Position numbers and translations under genes: made by a program. The notes beneath the pieces are model-generated. The model worked only from the letters and a program-made list of their open reading frames with translations. It did no database searches and was not told the origin of the DNA. A stretch of DNA of 64,000 nucleotides. It comes from JADLGL01 sp963667605. GTDB lineage: Bacteria; Pseudomonadota; Alphaproteobacteria; Rhizobiales; Kaistiaceae. Each line of letters starts with the position of its first letter. Within the stretch, counting starts at the first letter, position 1. The stretch is from NCBI GenBank assembly GCA_963667605.2, contig CAXXUZ010000002.1, positions 372,001-436,000 of the forward strand, read 5' to 3'. Shown here piece after piece: positions 54,077-63,558 of the stretch.

Positions 54077-54864
54077 ATGACCGATAGACCCAAAATTGCG
54101 CTCGTCGCCGGGGCCGGCAGCGGCATCGGCCGCGCTGTGGCCGCCGCGATGCTCGAAGACGGCTACAGCGTCGTTCTTGCCGGTCGGCAAACACCGCCAT
54201 TGGAGGAGACCGCGGCGCTCGCGGGAAGGGGGCGGGCCTGCCAACAATTCATCCGACCGACGTTACCGATCCCAATTCGGTCGCCGCGTTGTTTGAAAGG
54301 ATCGGCAGCGATGCCGGCCGTCTGGATGTCCTGTTCAACAATGCCGGCCGCTTTCCCCGTTCCGGCCCGATCGAGGACATCAGCTATCAGGATTGGTCCG
54401 ACACCGTCGCTGTGAATTTGACCGGGGCTTTTCTGGTAGCTCAGGGCGCCTTTCGGCTGATGAAGTCGCAATCGCCGCGTGGCGGTCGGATCATCAATAA
54501 TGGATCGATATCGGCGCACGTCCCGCGACCTAATTCGGTCGGCTACACCGCCACCAAGCATGCGATCACCGGCCTCACCCGATCGCTGGCTCTCGACGGC
54601 CGCGATTTCGACATTGCCTGCAGCCAGATCGACATCGGCAATGCCGCGACCGAAATGATCGTCGGCATCGCCGAGGCGGCCCGCCAGCGAGGTGACGTTG
54701 CCGTCGAGTCGACAATGGATCTGCAGAAAGTCGTCGATGCGGTGCTCTACATTGCGCGTCTGCCGCTGGAGGCCAATGTTCTGTTCATGACGCTGATGGC
54801 GACAAAAGATGCCATTCGTCGGCCGTGGCTAAACGAACCGCGCGAGAACCGCCGGTCGACCTAG
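54077..54864 (+). pseudogene. Short-chain dehydrogenase/reductase with a frameshift
   Basis: Begins MTDRPKIALVAGAGSGIGRA (NAD-binding GxxxGxG). Between about 54225 and 54262 a single-base shift moves coding to PTDVTDPNSVAALFERIG, LFNNAGRF, the catalytic region NNGSISAH and YTATKHA (Ser, Tyr, Lys) and the C-terminus to 54864. About 263 residues if restored, normal for classical SDRs. Converges with the transporter operon, one base apart. Confidence 0.8.
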
Positions 54865-56073
54865 CTACTCTAGCTCAATCGGTCGATAGAAGACGAACTG
54901 ATGGTCGTCGAGCAAGCCGGGGTGGAAGATCTCGATCAGATCGCGAAGCACTAAATCGGGACGGAGGACCCCGAGCTCAAAGAATCCGATGCCGCCGAAA
55001 TCGGTTCGGATCAGATCATAGTTCCAGACCTCGCCTGATTGAGCAGCTGGAAGAGCAGCGAGCCGCGGATCGTCGGCGATGATGTCCGCCAGCGTCCGGT
55101 AGCTGATCGATGAATTGATCCAGAAATCGGCCTCGGCAGCCGCGTCGAGCACCAATTCAAGATCCGGATGGGCGATGCTGGAGGTCTTGTCATTGTCGGC
55201 GAAGACATAGCGACCGCCGGCGGCGGCGATGGCTTGCGCGACATAGGAGCGACCCCCGGACGCATAGAAGATCCCTTGAAAGGATGATCCGGCGAGCACA
55301 AGCGGGCGTTCCGCTTCAGCCAACTCAGACACGGTTGCAGCGGCATCGAAATAGGACGCCTCAAGTGCGCTGAATACGTCATCTGCTGCGGCTTCTTCGT
55401 TGAGGAACAAGGCAATATATTTGATCCACTCGGCACGCCCGAGGATGCTTGGCTCCAGCCATTCGGCATTGGCAACGACCGGGATTCCGGCCGCGCGTAG
55501 AACATCATAGGCCGGATCGTCACCGCCACCGGTCATGAAAATGTCTGGCTCGGCATCGATCACCACCTCGATATTGGTGCTGCCCGTGGTCGCGAACTCG
55601 ATCAGGTGGCCGGCGGCTCCGGCGTCGAGGATCGCTTGATTGGCGGTGTAGGCGAGCGTGGCCACGCCGGTCACGTGATCCGTCGCGTCCAGGGCATCAA
55701 ACATTGGATTATGCGTGGTGCTTGCCGAGAAGATGGCCTGCACCGGAATCTGGATCACCGGTGCCGTGGCGGCCTCCCCGGTGAGCTCGGGCGTCGGCGC
55801 TCCGCATTGCAGCAAGACATATGTCTGCGGTGTTCCGCCGACATATGGCTCGGCAACTGTCACCACTTTGTAGCTATCGTGATAGGTGACCGAAAAATTC
55901 TCCGCATAGGCTGGCTCGGCCTTGTCCTGAAAGTAGTCGACACCAGGTCGATAGTCTTCGACGCAGCCCGCCGATCGTTCGGTCCGCGGGGATTGCGCTA
56001 TCGCCACGCCAAGCGCCGGAACGGCGAGGATGAGCAGTAGCGCACGAATTGCGATCGATCTTGTTGGGGGCAT
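54865..56073 (-). CDS. BtuF-like periplasmic binding protein (cobalamin/siderophore class)
   Basis: 402 residues; start MPPTRSIAIRALLLILAVPA gives a signal peptide, while the frame further upstream overlaps the ATPase gene. Class III binding protein (TroA/BtuF fold) with YHDSYKVVTVAEPYVGGTPQ early and GRAEWIKYIALFLNEEAAAD in the helical middle. Third gene of an operon led by a cobalamin riboswitch, so B12 or a corrinoid is the likely ligand. Confidence 0.8.
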   Translation of the reverse strand: MPPTRSIAIRALLLILAVPALGVAIAQSPRTERSAGCVEDYRPGVDYFQDKAEPAYAENFSVTYHDSYKVVTVAEPYVGGTPQTYVLLQCGAPTPELTGEAATAPVIQIPVQAIFSASTTHNPMFDALDATDHVTGVATLAYTANQAILDAGAAGHLIEFATTGSTNIEVVIDAEPDIFMTGGGDDPAYDVLRAAGIPVVANAEWLEPSILGRAEWIKYIALFLNEEAAADDVFSALEASYFDAAATVSELAEAERPLVLAGSSFQGIFYASGGRSYVAQAIAAAGGRYVFADNDKTSSIAHPDLELVLDAAAEADFWINSSISYRTLADIIADDPRLAALPAAQSGEVWNYDLIRTDFGGIGFFELGVLRPDLVLRDLIEIFHPGLLDDHQFVFYRPIELE

Positions 56074-56075
56074 GA

Positions 56076-57140
56076 CTATCCTTTGGCTTGAAGGGAAGGG
56101 GGGTCGACCGCGGCGGCCGCCGGCTCTCCCACCATGGCGGCTCTCCGCGCGAAGGCGGCTAGGGCTGCGAAGCTGGTTCCGGACACGTTCGCGCCGCGAT
56201 GCAGCGCCTGCCATCGGCTACCGTCGTCGGCGATGTTGATGATGAGCGCCGCGGCGCTGACTTCCGAGACGATGCGATAGCCTTCCCGTTCCAACGCCGT
56301 CGTCGCCAGCCGCGCGCCGAGACCGAGGCCGTTCACTGTCGCGACCGGCGCTTGATCGGCCGCAACATGAAGGCAAAGGCTCTCGGATGAGAATTGAACG
56401 TGGGCAGTCGAGAAAGCCTTGGCGACCGCCCCGTTTAGGATGAGATCCTCCGGCGTGCCGCAACGGACCTCGCGGCCGGGATCAGCCAACCAAACACTGT
56501 CCGCATTGCGAAGCGCGAGGTCGAGATCGTGGGTCGAAGCAATGACCGCGAGGCCGTGCTCGCGCGCCAGCCGACGGAGCAGCGCCGTCAATTCGATGCG
56601 AGACGAGAGATCGAGAAACGCCGTCGGCTCATCAAGAATAATGACGGCCGGTTCTTGAGCCAACACACGGGCGAGGTTAAGCCGCTGACCTTCGCCGTCC
56701 GACAGCTCGCGACAGTCTCGCCCGGCGAGATGCTCCGCTCGCACCGCTTCGATCGCCCGATCGACCACCTCATGATCGTGTGGCGTGAGGCGTCCATCCC
56801 AACCGATATGGGCGTAGCGGCCGAGCGCAACCATTTGGCGGGCCAAAAGCGCTCCGACCGAAACCCGTTCCGACAGCACAACGCCGATCAGCCGCGCCAG
56901 ATCGAAGGAACGGATGTGACTGAGGTCGTTGCTATCGACAAGAATGCGGCCGGCGAGCGGGCGTTGGAGCCCTGCCAATGTACGCAGCAGCGTCGACTTG
57001 CCGACGCCGTTGGGCCCGAGGACATAAACCATCTCGCCTGGCGCCACCGATAGGCTCAGCCCGCCCAAGATCGGCTGACGCCGGCGCCGCCGCCGATAGC
57101 CGACAGTCAGGCGAGCGGTTTTGATGATTGCCGCACTCAT
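56076..57140 (-). CDS. BtuD-like ABC ATPase with a C-terminal extension
   Basis: 354 residues. Walker A GPNGVGKST, signature LSDGEGQRLNLARVLA, Walker B VIILDEP, H-loop ASTHDLDL. Residues after about 245 form an extra domain of some 105 residues (LGLGARLATTALEREGYRIV, VSEVSAAALIINIADDGSRW) not found in plain BtuD/FepC (about 255 residues). Overlaps the permease gene by four bases. Confidence 0.85.
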   Translation of the reverse strand: MSAAIIKTARLTVGYRRRRRRQPILGGLSLSVAPGEMVYVLGPNGVGKSTLLRTLAGLQRPLAGRILVDSNDLSHIRSFDLARLIGVVLSERVSVGALLARQMVALGRYAHIGWDGRLTPHDHEVVDRAIEAVRAEHLAGRDCRELSDGEGQRLNLARVLAQEPAVIILDEPTAFLDLSSRIELTALLRRLAREHGLAVIASTHDLDLALRNADSVWLADPGREVRCGTPEDLILNGAVAKAFSTAHVQFSSESLCLHVAADQAPVATVNGLGLGARLATTALEREGYRIVSEVSAAALIINIADDGSRWQALHRGANVSGTSFAALAAFARRAAMVGEPAAAAVDPPSLQAKG

Positions 57141-58192
57141 CCGACGAAGGCTCCGCGCCGGGTTCTAAGCACCACCACAATCACGATCGGCGCTCCGATT
57201 ATCGAGGTGACGGCGTTGAGCGGCAGCATTCCGTCGCGGCCGACTACCAGCGCCACGATCTGGGCGATCATCGCCAATGAGCTGCCGGCGAGGATAACGG
57301 CCGGCACCAGCACGCGATGATCGGAGGTTCCGGTGAGCGCGCGAGCAACATGGGGGATGGCAACACCGAGAAAGGCGATCGGCCCGCAAAAAGCGGTCAC
57401 TACACCGGCCAGTATCGAAGCGCCGGTGAGAGTCAGAAGTCGCATGCGCCGAGCGTTCAGCCCCATTGACCGGGCATAGTTTTCACCGAGCAGCAATGCA
57501 TTTAGCGGCTTGGTCGAGGCGCCGGCGATCGCGATGCCGATCAGGAGCAACGGCGCGAACAACGCCAATTGCGGCCAGGTGACTCCCGTGAACGAGCCGA
57601 AGCCCCACGATATCCAGCGTTGCAGTTGTTCCAGGGAAGAACCGACAACCAAAAACGTGACAAACGCCTGGACCGCGTAGCCAAACATCAACCCGATAAT
57701 CAGCACCGTTGCCGGATTGTTGACCCTGGCGGAGATCGCCAAAACCGGCGCCAGGGCAAGGAGGGCGCCGATGATCGCCGCTGCGGCGATCGCCGCATCG
57801 CCGGCCAGCCCCAGCCCGGCGCCGAAAATAGCGCCAGCGGTCGTGCCGACGCCGAGAACGACAGCGGCAACGCCAAGGCTAGCGCCTGAAGTGATGCCGA
57901 GCACGAACGGATCGGCAAGCGGATTGCGGAGCATCGTCTGCATCTGCAGGCCGGCAATGCCGAGCGCCGCGCCGGCCAATAGAGCCGTCAGCGCTCGCGG
58001 TAGCCGCACCTCGCCGACGATAATCGCCCAACTGGCGCGATCTGGTTCGTGGCCGGTGAGGATCGCGCCTATCTGGTCGATAGGGATCGCGACGCTGCCG
58101 ACCAAGATGCTGAGAACGAAGGCAGCGGCGGTGACGATCAGTAGACCGGAGAGGACGAAAATCGCCCGCTTCGTGCCGGCCCGGCCGACCAT
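57137..58192 (-). CDS. BtuC-like FecCD permease
   Basis: 351 residues from the ATG MVGRAGTKRAIFVLSG; a TTG at 58303 would add 37 residues. About ten hydrophobic helices with GAALGIAGLQMQTMLRNPLA, DPFVLGITSGASLG, GFGSFTGVTWPQL and FCGPIAFLGVAIPHVAR, the hallmarks of FecCD/BtuC permeases. First gene after the riboswitch. Confidence 0.88.
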   Translation of the reverse strand: MVGRAGTKRAIFVLSGLLIVTAAAFVLSILVGSVAIPIDQIGAILTGHEPDRASWAIIVGEVRLPRALTALLAGAALGIAGLQMQTMLRNPLADPFVLGITSGASLGVAAVVLGVGTTAGAIFGAGLGLAGDAAIAAAAIIGALLALAPVLAISARVNNPATVLIIGLMFGYAVQAFVTFLVVGSSLEQLQRWISWGFGSFTGVTWPQLALFAPLLLIGIAIAGASTKPLNALLLGENYARSMGLNARRMRLLTLTGASILAGVVTAFCGPIAFLGVAIPHVARALTGTSDHRVLVPAVILAGSSLAMIAQIVALVVGRDGMLPLNAVTSIIGAPIVIVVVLRTRRGAFVG

Positions 58193-58417
58193 TGTCGAAC
58201 GTCCCAGTGAAGCCCGTCCTGCCTGCAAGGGTAGGGCGGTGCCACGCTGCTCCGGCCGGAATTGCCCGGCGCGCTCCCGCCCAATCAATCGAGCCACCGA
58301 CAACTCCCCGTTGCCGGGAAGGGGCTATCGATCGGACGCTGCCGGAGAATCAGGACGCTGGGCGACCCCGGCGAGCGACCCACCGGGACACCCCGCCCCG
58401 AGTTAAAGTGCATCGCC

Positions 58418-58600
58418 GCGGCAGGTCTCCTGGCTTGCGGGTCTTCACCTTCCGCTGGCCTTCCCGGAGTTTCTTGACCCCAGTGGCGCGTTCAGCGGGC
58501 GGTTCGCCGCTCACAGTTGCGGGGGCAGCTTCGGCTTCGTCCGAGGACTTACCGAATTCCCTCTTAGCTCACCGATCCGAGCAGGAATCGACGAGAACCA
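58418..58600 (-). ncRNA. Cobalamin (AdoCbl-type) riboswitch
   Basis: On the minus strand the conserved elements appear in order: GTGAGCTAAGAGGGAATTCGGT, written here as AGCTAAGAGGGAATTCGG, then GCCCCCGCAACTGTGAGCGG (B12 box core), CCACTGGG, CCGGGAAGGCC, and the 3' closing AGCCAGGAGACCTGCC. It precedes btuC by roughly 225 bases. Binding of cobalamin would be expected to switch the transporter operon off. Confidence 0.93.
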
Positions 58601-58894
58601 CGACGCTGATAGCAACGCCGCGAACCGCATTTCTGTCAAGCAGCAAAGCCGAGCCGCTGTGTCCAATCTGAAGATGTCGCCGATATATCAGCGATTTAGT
58701 GCGCTGGCCGATCGCCTCTTCGGCTATGCTACGATCGATCCTGCGGCGCCCGAGCAAACAAAAATATTACTCAGACCCTCATCTTTTTTCTGGACATGCC
58801 CTTGGGTCCAAGAAACATTGAGATTGCGTGGCAAGACCAGCGGCTTTGGCCACTCTGACGACGCGTGCCAAATATCCGTGACGAGGGACTGAGA

Positions 58895-60208
58895 ATGCTC
58901 ATTCCATCGTGCCGTCGAACTGTTCGGAGTTTGCCCGCGCTGGCGCTCGCGCTTGCTGTTGCCTTGCCCGCCGCGCCCGTTGCAGCGCAGCCGGCCTTGG
59001 AAGTCGGCATTCGGATCGGGGTGATCCTGCCGGAAGTGCCAGCGGACGCCGAGTATGACTGGCAAAAGGCCGTGGCTTTCGGAGCGGAACACGGCGCGAT
59101 CCTTGGCCAGGAGGAGCATGTCTTCAACGCTCAAATACTCGGCGTCGACTTCGACGTGTTGTTTGAGACCGCCAGTGGCCCGGCTGCGGCCGTTGCAGCG
59201 GCGGAGCGACTTCTAATCGAGCGGGGCGTATTCGGGATCATCGGGGGATACGAACTCACCGAAGCGATCGCCCTTGGCACATGGGCTCAGGCTCGTGGAG
59301 TACCGTTCCTCAATGTAGGCGTGCAAAGTGACCTGCTTCGTAACGACATGTGCTTCGCGACGACATTTCACCTTGAACCGAGCGCGGCGATGTATCTCGA
59401 CGCGATAGCAGGCTGGTATGTCCGGGCTGGCTTTCGCCGTTGGTACATCATAACGGCCGACGACGATGAGGGCGACGCCCTCGGGGAAAGACTGCGCTGG
59501 GCGTTGGAGGAGCGCCATTTCGGTGTCACCGAGGTTGGCCAGACTATCCTGACTAGCGAGACTGACACCGGCGCTGACCTTGTCAGCGCGATCGAACGCT
59601 CGCGGGCCGATCTTGTGGTCCTGTTGATCGACGGAGCCGATCAGCTGCGCTTGCTGGCCGATCTCGAGGTGGCCGGACTGGACCTCAACATGGAGGTCGC
59701 GGCTTTTCCTTACCCAGAGACCCAGACCCGCGCCTTTTTCTTTGCGTCACGCGAAGCGGCGCCAAATCTTGGTACCAACCATCGGGCAACGTCTTGGGAA
59801 GCCACGATCGATGCGTATGGTGGGCGCGAATACAACGCCCGCTACCGCTTGCGTTGGGACGGGGAGCCGATGGATTCGGTCGCTTGGGCGGCATTTCACG
59901 GGGTGAAGACACTGTTCGAGGCGGCGTTCTTCGGTGGGTCGGTTGCCGGGGAGGACGTCCTTGCCTATCTGACTGCGGCGACTTCGGTGTTCGACCTCCA
60001 CAAGGGGATCGCCGTCACCTTCCGGTCGTGGGATCACCAGATGCGTCAGTCGTTGTTCTTGGTAAAGATCAGCGATGAAGCCGAAATGGCTTTCAATCTT
60101 GGCTTGTTGGTAGGCGAATTGCCGGCGATCTACATGCCGGGCACCGATCCGCTCGAGCGCCTCGACCAGCTGGGCGACATGGAAAACCGTAGCACGTGCC
60201 AATTCTAG
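58895..60208 (+). CDS. ABC-type binding protein of the PQQ-dependent alcohol dehydrogenase system
   Basis: 437 residues from MLIPSCRRTVRSLPALALAL, a signal peptide ending near APVAAQ. Periplasmic type I (leucine-binding-like) fold: IRIGVILPEVPADAEYDWQK, GVFGIIGGYELTEAIALG, FLNVGVQSDLLRNDMCFATT, WYIITADDDEGDALGERL, IAVTFRSWDHQMRQSLFLVK. This matches the family found with PQQ-linked alcohol oxidation loci. Genes downstream encode the propeller and ABC partners, after a 338-base gap. Confidence 0.85.
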   Translation: MLIPSCRRTVRSLPALALALAVALPAAPVAAQPALEVGIRIGVILPEVPADAEYDWQKAVAFGAEHGAILGQEEHVFNAQILGVDFDVLFETASGPAAAVAAAERLLIERGVFGIIGGYELTEAIALGTWAQARGVPFLNVGVQSDLLRNDMCFATTFHLEPSAAMYLDAIAGWYVRAGFRRWYIITADDDEGDALGERLRWALEERHFGVTEVGQTILTSETDTGADLVSAIERSRADLVVLLIDGADQLRLLADLEVAGLDLNMEVAAFPYPETQTRAFFFASREAAPNLGTNHRATSWEATIDAYGGREYNARYRLRWDGEPMDSVAWAAFHGVKTLFEAAFFGGSVAGEDVLAYLTAATSVFDLHKGIAVTFRSWDHQMRQSLFLVKISDEAEMAFNLGLLVGELPAIYMPGTDPLERLDQLGDMENRSTCQF

Positions 60209-60546
60209 TCAGTTCGATTTGAGAACCGTCCTTCAAGCCACCACACCGGCTGCGGACAACGTTTGGGCCGCGTTAGCCGCGCCGGCACCGCGCGTGATTT
60301 CTCAAGTGGGCCGGATTGAGGCATACGATAAGCTCATCGGCGCCGCGAGAGCTCCAAAACTTGGTCATCGGAATTTTGCGATATGACGATTGCACTGAGC
60401 ACCGCTCAAAGCGTTGGTTTCCGAGCCTTCCTGCCGGTTTGCCGCGGTCGCGTAAAGATAACCATTTCGGTCAACTTAGAACTGGACAATAGTAGCCCAA
60501 GCCGCAAAGATGTGGCAGTTCTTATTGCGCTGGAGCACGCACCTTC
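60209..60546. other. Intergenic region
   Basis: 338 bases, no gene. A 15-base string GTTTCCGAGCCTTCC at 60417-60431 matches the stem and loop of repeat R1 (25885-25899), but the other stem half is absent. Confidence 0.4.
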
Positions 60547-61614
60547 ATGAAATTATTGAATAAATCGGCTGCACCGCCGCTCCGATGGAGGTTGCAAGCA
60601 TCGGGGATTTGGGCCGCGGCGGCGGTGGTTTCGAGCCTGGTTCTGGCATCGTCCGTCTCCGGCCAGGATCCGGTCCAATATCGAATCTATGTGTCGAATG
60701 AATACAGTGCTGATGTCACGGTGATCGATCCCCGCACTAATGAGGTGATCGGCACGATACCAATCTCTGGGCGGCCCGGCGATGTGCGGCCGCGCGGCAT
60801 GGCGGTGAGCGCTGATGGCACGCTCATCTATATCGCGGTCAGCGACTTCAATCCGGAATTCGAAACCTCCGAGGATAAGATCGTCGCCATCGACGTTCGC
60901 ACCAATGAGGTCGTGCGGGAGTTTCGCGCCGGCGGCAATCCGGAACGTCTCGCTTTGAGCCCCGACGGCGAACGGATCTGGGCAAGCCTTGAGGCCCTTG
61001 CTCGGGCGGCCGGATACAACGTCGAATCCGGCCAGCAATTCGCCGGCTTTATCGTGGGTGTTGAAGCCGAAGGGATTGCCATCAGCCCCGATGGTCACTG
61101 GGTCTACGTCACCGCCGAGGCAACACACACCGTGTCGGTGATTGACACGCAGGAACTGCGTATCGAGAAGCACCTTCTGGTCGGCAACCGTCCGCGCGTA
61201 GTGGAATTCTCCGAAGACGGCACCCGCGCTTACGTCACGGCCGAAATCGGCGGCACGGTTTCGGTGATCGACACCAGCATCCATGAAGTGATCGCGACGA
61301 TCAATCTCGGCTTGGATTCAAGGCCGGTTGAGCTTGCCGTTGATCCAACCCAACCGCGGATATTCGTCGCCGGCGGTGGCACCAGCGCTGTCTACGTCAT
61401 TGATGTCGAAACCTATCAGGTTACCGCAATCATTCGCGAGCGGATGGGCCGGCGGCCGTGGGGGATCACGATCACTGGGGACGGCAAGACCGTCTACACC
61501 GCCAACGGCCTCTCCGACAGCGTGTCGGTCATCGATACCGACTGCCTTTGCGTTGTCGATAATATCACCGCCGGCCGCGGGGCGCATTCAGCCCAGATAG
61601 GCGTGGTTCCTTAA
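60547..61614 (+). CDS. PQQ-associated YVTN beta-propeller protein
   Basis: 355 residues; signal peptide (SLVLASSVSGQ). Six to seven YVTN-type blades repeat the pattern RIYVSNEYSADVTVIDPRTN, LSPDGERIWAS, ISPDGHWVYVTAEATHTVSV, AYVTAEIGGTVSVID, VYTANGLSDSVSVID. Known as the propeller partner of PQQ-dependent catabolism clusters; periplasmic. Overlaps the next gene at TAATG, so the two are co-translated. Confidence 0.88.
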   Translation: MKLLNKSAAPPLRWRLQASGIWAAAAVVSSLVLASSVSGQDPVQYRIYVSNEYSADVTVIDPRTNEVIGTIPISGRPGDVRPRGMAVSADGTLIYIAVSDFNPEFETSEDKIVAIDVRTNEVVREFRAGGNPERLALSPDGERIWASLEALARAAGYNVESGQQFAGFIVGVEAEGIAISPDGHWVYVTAEATHTVSVIDTQELRIEKHLLVGNRPRVVEFSEDGTRAYVTAEIGGTVSVIDTSIHEVIATINLGLDSRPVELAVDPTQPRIFVAGGGTSAVYVIDVETYQVTAIIRERMGRRPWGITITGDGKTVYTANGLSDSVSVIDTDCLCVVDNITAGRGAHSAQIGVVP

Positions 61615-62732
61615 TGACGGGCGGGCGCCAGCGCTCCTCAGCGGCGATTGGCGCCCTTTTGGTTGGCCTGGCCGTCGGGCCGATCGCCTCGGCGCAATAC
61701 ACCGGTGCCCCCTTCTTTGAGTGGACGGTCCTTCAAAGTCAGGCCTTTGGCTTGGAGATGGTGGCGCAGCGGCTCCGGATCGTCGAGGCCCTGGAGCCGC
61801 CGCTTGATACCGAGCTCGGCGAGATCGTCGAGATGATGATCGGCCCGGACTTCGAGCGCTTTGGCGCTACACTTGCCGGCCGCGACGAGGCGCTTGCAGC
61901 GCAATTACACGAGACGCTGAAGGAGATTGTCGAGGCCGTCGAGGAAGGTGAGGGCGTTGGCAAACTCTTGCCGGTCGCGCGTCAACTCTTGACACAGGCA
62001 TATGATCTCGTTGTTTCGCCGACGATTCAGCACCTTGCCGCCTTCAAGGGTGGGGTGATGGCCCAACTTCTCCTCGCCGAGGGGGGCGTTGCCGAAGGCC
62101 TGGAGGAAGCGTTCCTGGAGCAGTGGGAGTTCGCCAATGGCTGGGCCGCTACCCAGCGCGTCAAGGTGCTTTGGCAGGACATCGATGAGCTGGCCAGCGA
62201 TCAACGTCGCGCCGATGTCGAGGAAATGCTGGCCTTGATCGACTCAATTTATCCCACCCCTGAGCCGCCCGAGACGTTCGCCGGCATCGATCCGGAGGAG
62301 GCCGAGGTCCCCGCTCAGCGTATCGTAGGAATCCTCGAGGAGGTGGTCGACGCGGAACTTTATTCTGGCCGTGATCTCTTGCGCCTCGTCAGCTATCTGG
62401 TCGAACTTGCCCGCCCGGCCTGCCAAAGCTATGAAGCCGGCGAGGATGAACTGGGCCGTGAGGTCATCTACGCCGTCTTCGACCATTATGGCGAGATGAC
62501 CGGGCTTGGTGCCCTGATCGGATTGTTCGCGCCGGATGTGAACGAAACCGTCATGGCGGCGTTTGAGGGCCTCGTTGCCGTTGAAGACGACGATGACGGT
62601 GACGGCGAAGATGGTGCCGGTATGGGGGGCGCCGGAAATGCTGACGATGGCGACGACGAGATGACCGGAGCTAAAGCGTGCAACCAGTTGGTGGAGGGCC
62701 TTGAAGCGGCCAGGAGTATCCTCGGGGGCTAA
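61614..62732 (+). CDS. Exported protein of unknown function with an acidic Asp/Gly tail
   Basis: 372 residues. A short signal peptide (IGALLVGLAVGPIASAQ) is followed by a largely helical, acidic domain (LGEIVEMMIGPDFERFGATL, ETLKEIVEAVEEGEGVGKLL) and, near residues 322-350, a low-complexity stretch of Asp, Gly and Glu. Three or so cysteines near the C-terminus. I do not recognise the family. Tight coupling to the propeller upstream and the ABC ATPase downstream makes it part of the PQQ-associated system. Confidence 0.75.
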   Translation: MTGGRQRSSAAIGALLVGLAVGPIASAQYTGAPFFEWTVLQSQAFGLEMVAQRLRIVEALEPPLDTELGEIVEMMIGPDFERFGATLAGRDEALAAQLHETLKEIVEAVEEGEGVGKLLPVARQLLTQAYDLVVSPTIQHLAAFKGGVMAQLLLAEGGVAEGLEEAFLEQWEFANGWAATQRVKVLWQDIDELASDQRRADVEEMLALIDSIYPTPEPPETFAGIDPEEAEVPAQRIVGILEEVVDAELYSGRDLLRLVSYLVELARPACQSYEAGEDELGREVIYAVFDHYGEMTGLGALIGLFAPDVNETVMAAFEGLVAVEDDDDGDGEDGAGMGGAGNADDGDDEMTGAKACNQLVEGLEAARSILGG

Positions 62733-63558
62733 TTCTCCGGCATCAAGGAACAGCTCCCCTGCGATCGAGGTCACAAATATCGGCCGCCGCTACGGAACCC
62801 TGGCGGCAGTCGAAGACGTGTCTTTCAGCGTCAAGGAGGGCGAGTTTTTTGCGTTGCTGGGCCCCAATGGCGCCGGCAAGACGACGCTCGTTCACATGCT
62901 GACGACCATCGTGCCACCGACCTCTGGGACCGCCAGAGTCATGGGTCTCGATGTAACCGGGCAGTCGGCCGAGGTTCGCTGGAAGCTCGGGATGGTGTTT
63001 CAGGAGCCGGCAGTGGACGATCGGCTGACCGCCGCCGAGAACCTTGAAATTCACGCGGTGCTCTACGGTATTCCGAGAAGACAGCGACCTGAGTCGATCA
63101 GCCATGCCGTCGAATGGGCCGCGCTTGCGGAGGTCGGCAAGCGACGGGTGGCGACCTTCTCGGGCGGGATGAAGCGGCGATTGGAACTTGCTCGCGCTCT
63201 CATGCACGGGCCGGTCGTTTTGTTTCTCGACGAGCCGACTCTTGGCCTTGATCCGCAAGGTCGTCGAAATCTGTGGGAACGGATAGCCACGCTGCGCGAC
63301 GAGGGCATGACGGTGTTCATGACGACGCACAATCTTCCTGAGGCGGCGGAATGTGATCGGGTCGGGATTCTCGATCGCGGCAAGTTGGTGGAGATAGGGT
63401 CGCCAGCGGAGTTGATCGCCAAGCATGGCGGCAAGGAAGACGCCGATCTCGAGGATGTATTTATCAACCTCACCGGCCATCAATTGCGCGATGAAGTCGC
63501 CACGGCGCGTGACCGGTTGGTCAGTTTTGCCAAGAAGGGCGGGGAACACACTCGATGA
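62701..63558 (+). CDS. ABC ATPase of the PQQ-dependent alcohol dehydrogenase system
   Basis: 285 residues. The start is a TTG at 62701 with GGTGGAGGG just upstream, inside the 3' end of the previous gene; no ATG occurs before Walker A. Walker A GPNGAGKTT, Q-loop FQEPAVDD, signature FSGGMKRRLELA, Walker B VLFLDEPT, H-loop TTHNLPEA. Drug-exporter (DrrA/NodI) class. Its stop overlaps the permease start by ATGA. Confidence 0.9.
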   Translation: MKRPGVSSGANSPASRNSSPAIEVTNIGRRYGTLAAVEDVSFSVKEGEFFALLGPNGAGKTTLVHMLTTIVPPTSGTARVMGLDVTGQSAEVRWKLGMVFQEPAVDDRLTAAENLEIHAVLYGIPRRQRPESISHAVEWAALAEVGKRRVATFSGGMKRRLELARALMHGPVVLFLDEPTLGLDPQGRRNLWERIATLRDEGMTVFMTTHNLPEAAECDRVGILDRGKLVEIGSPAELIAKHGGKEDADLEDVFINLTGHQLRDEVATARDRLVSFAKKGGEHTR

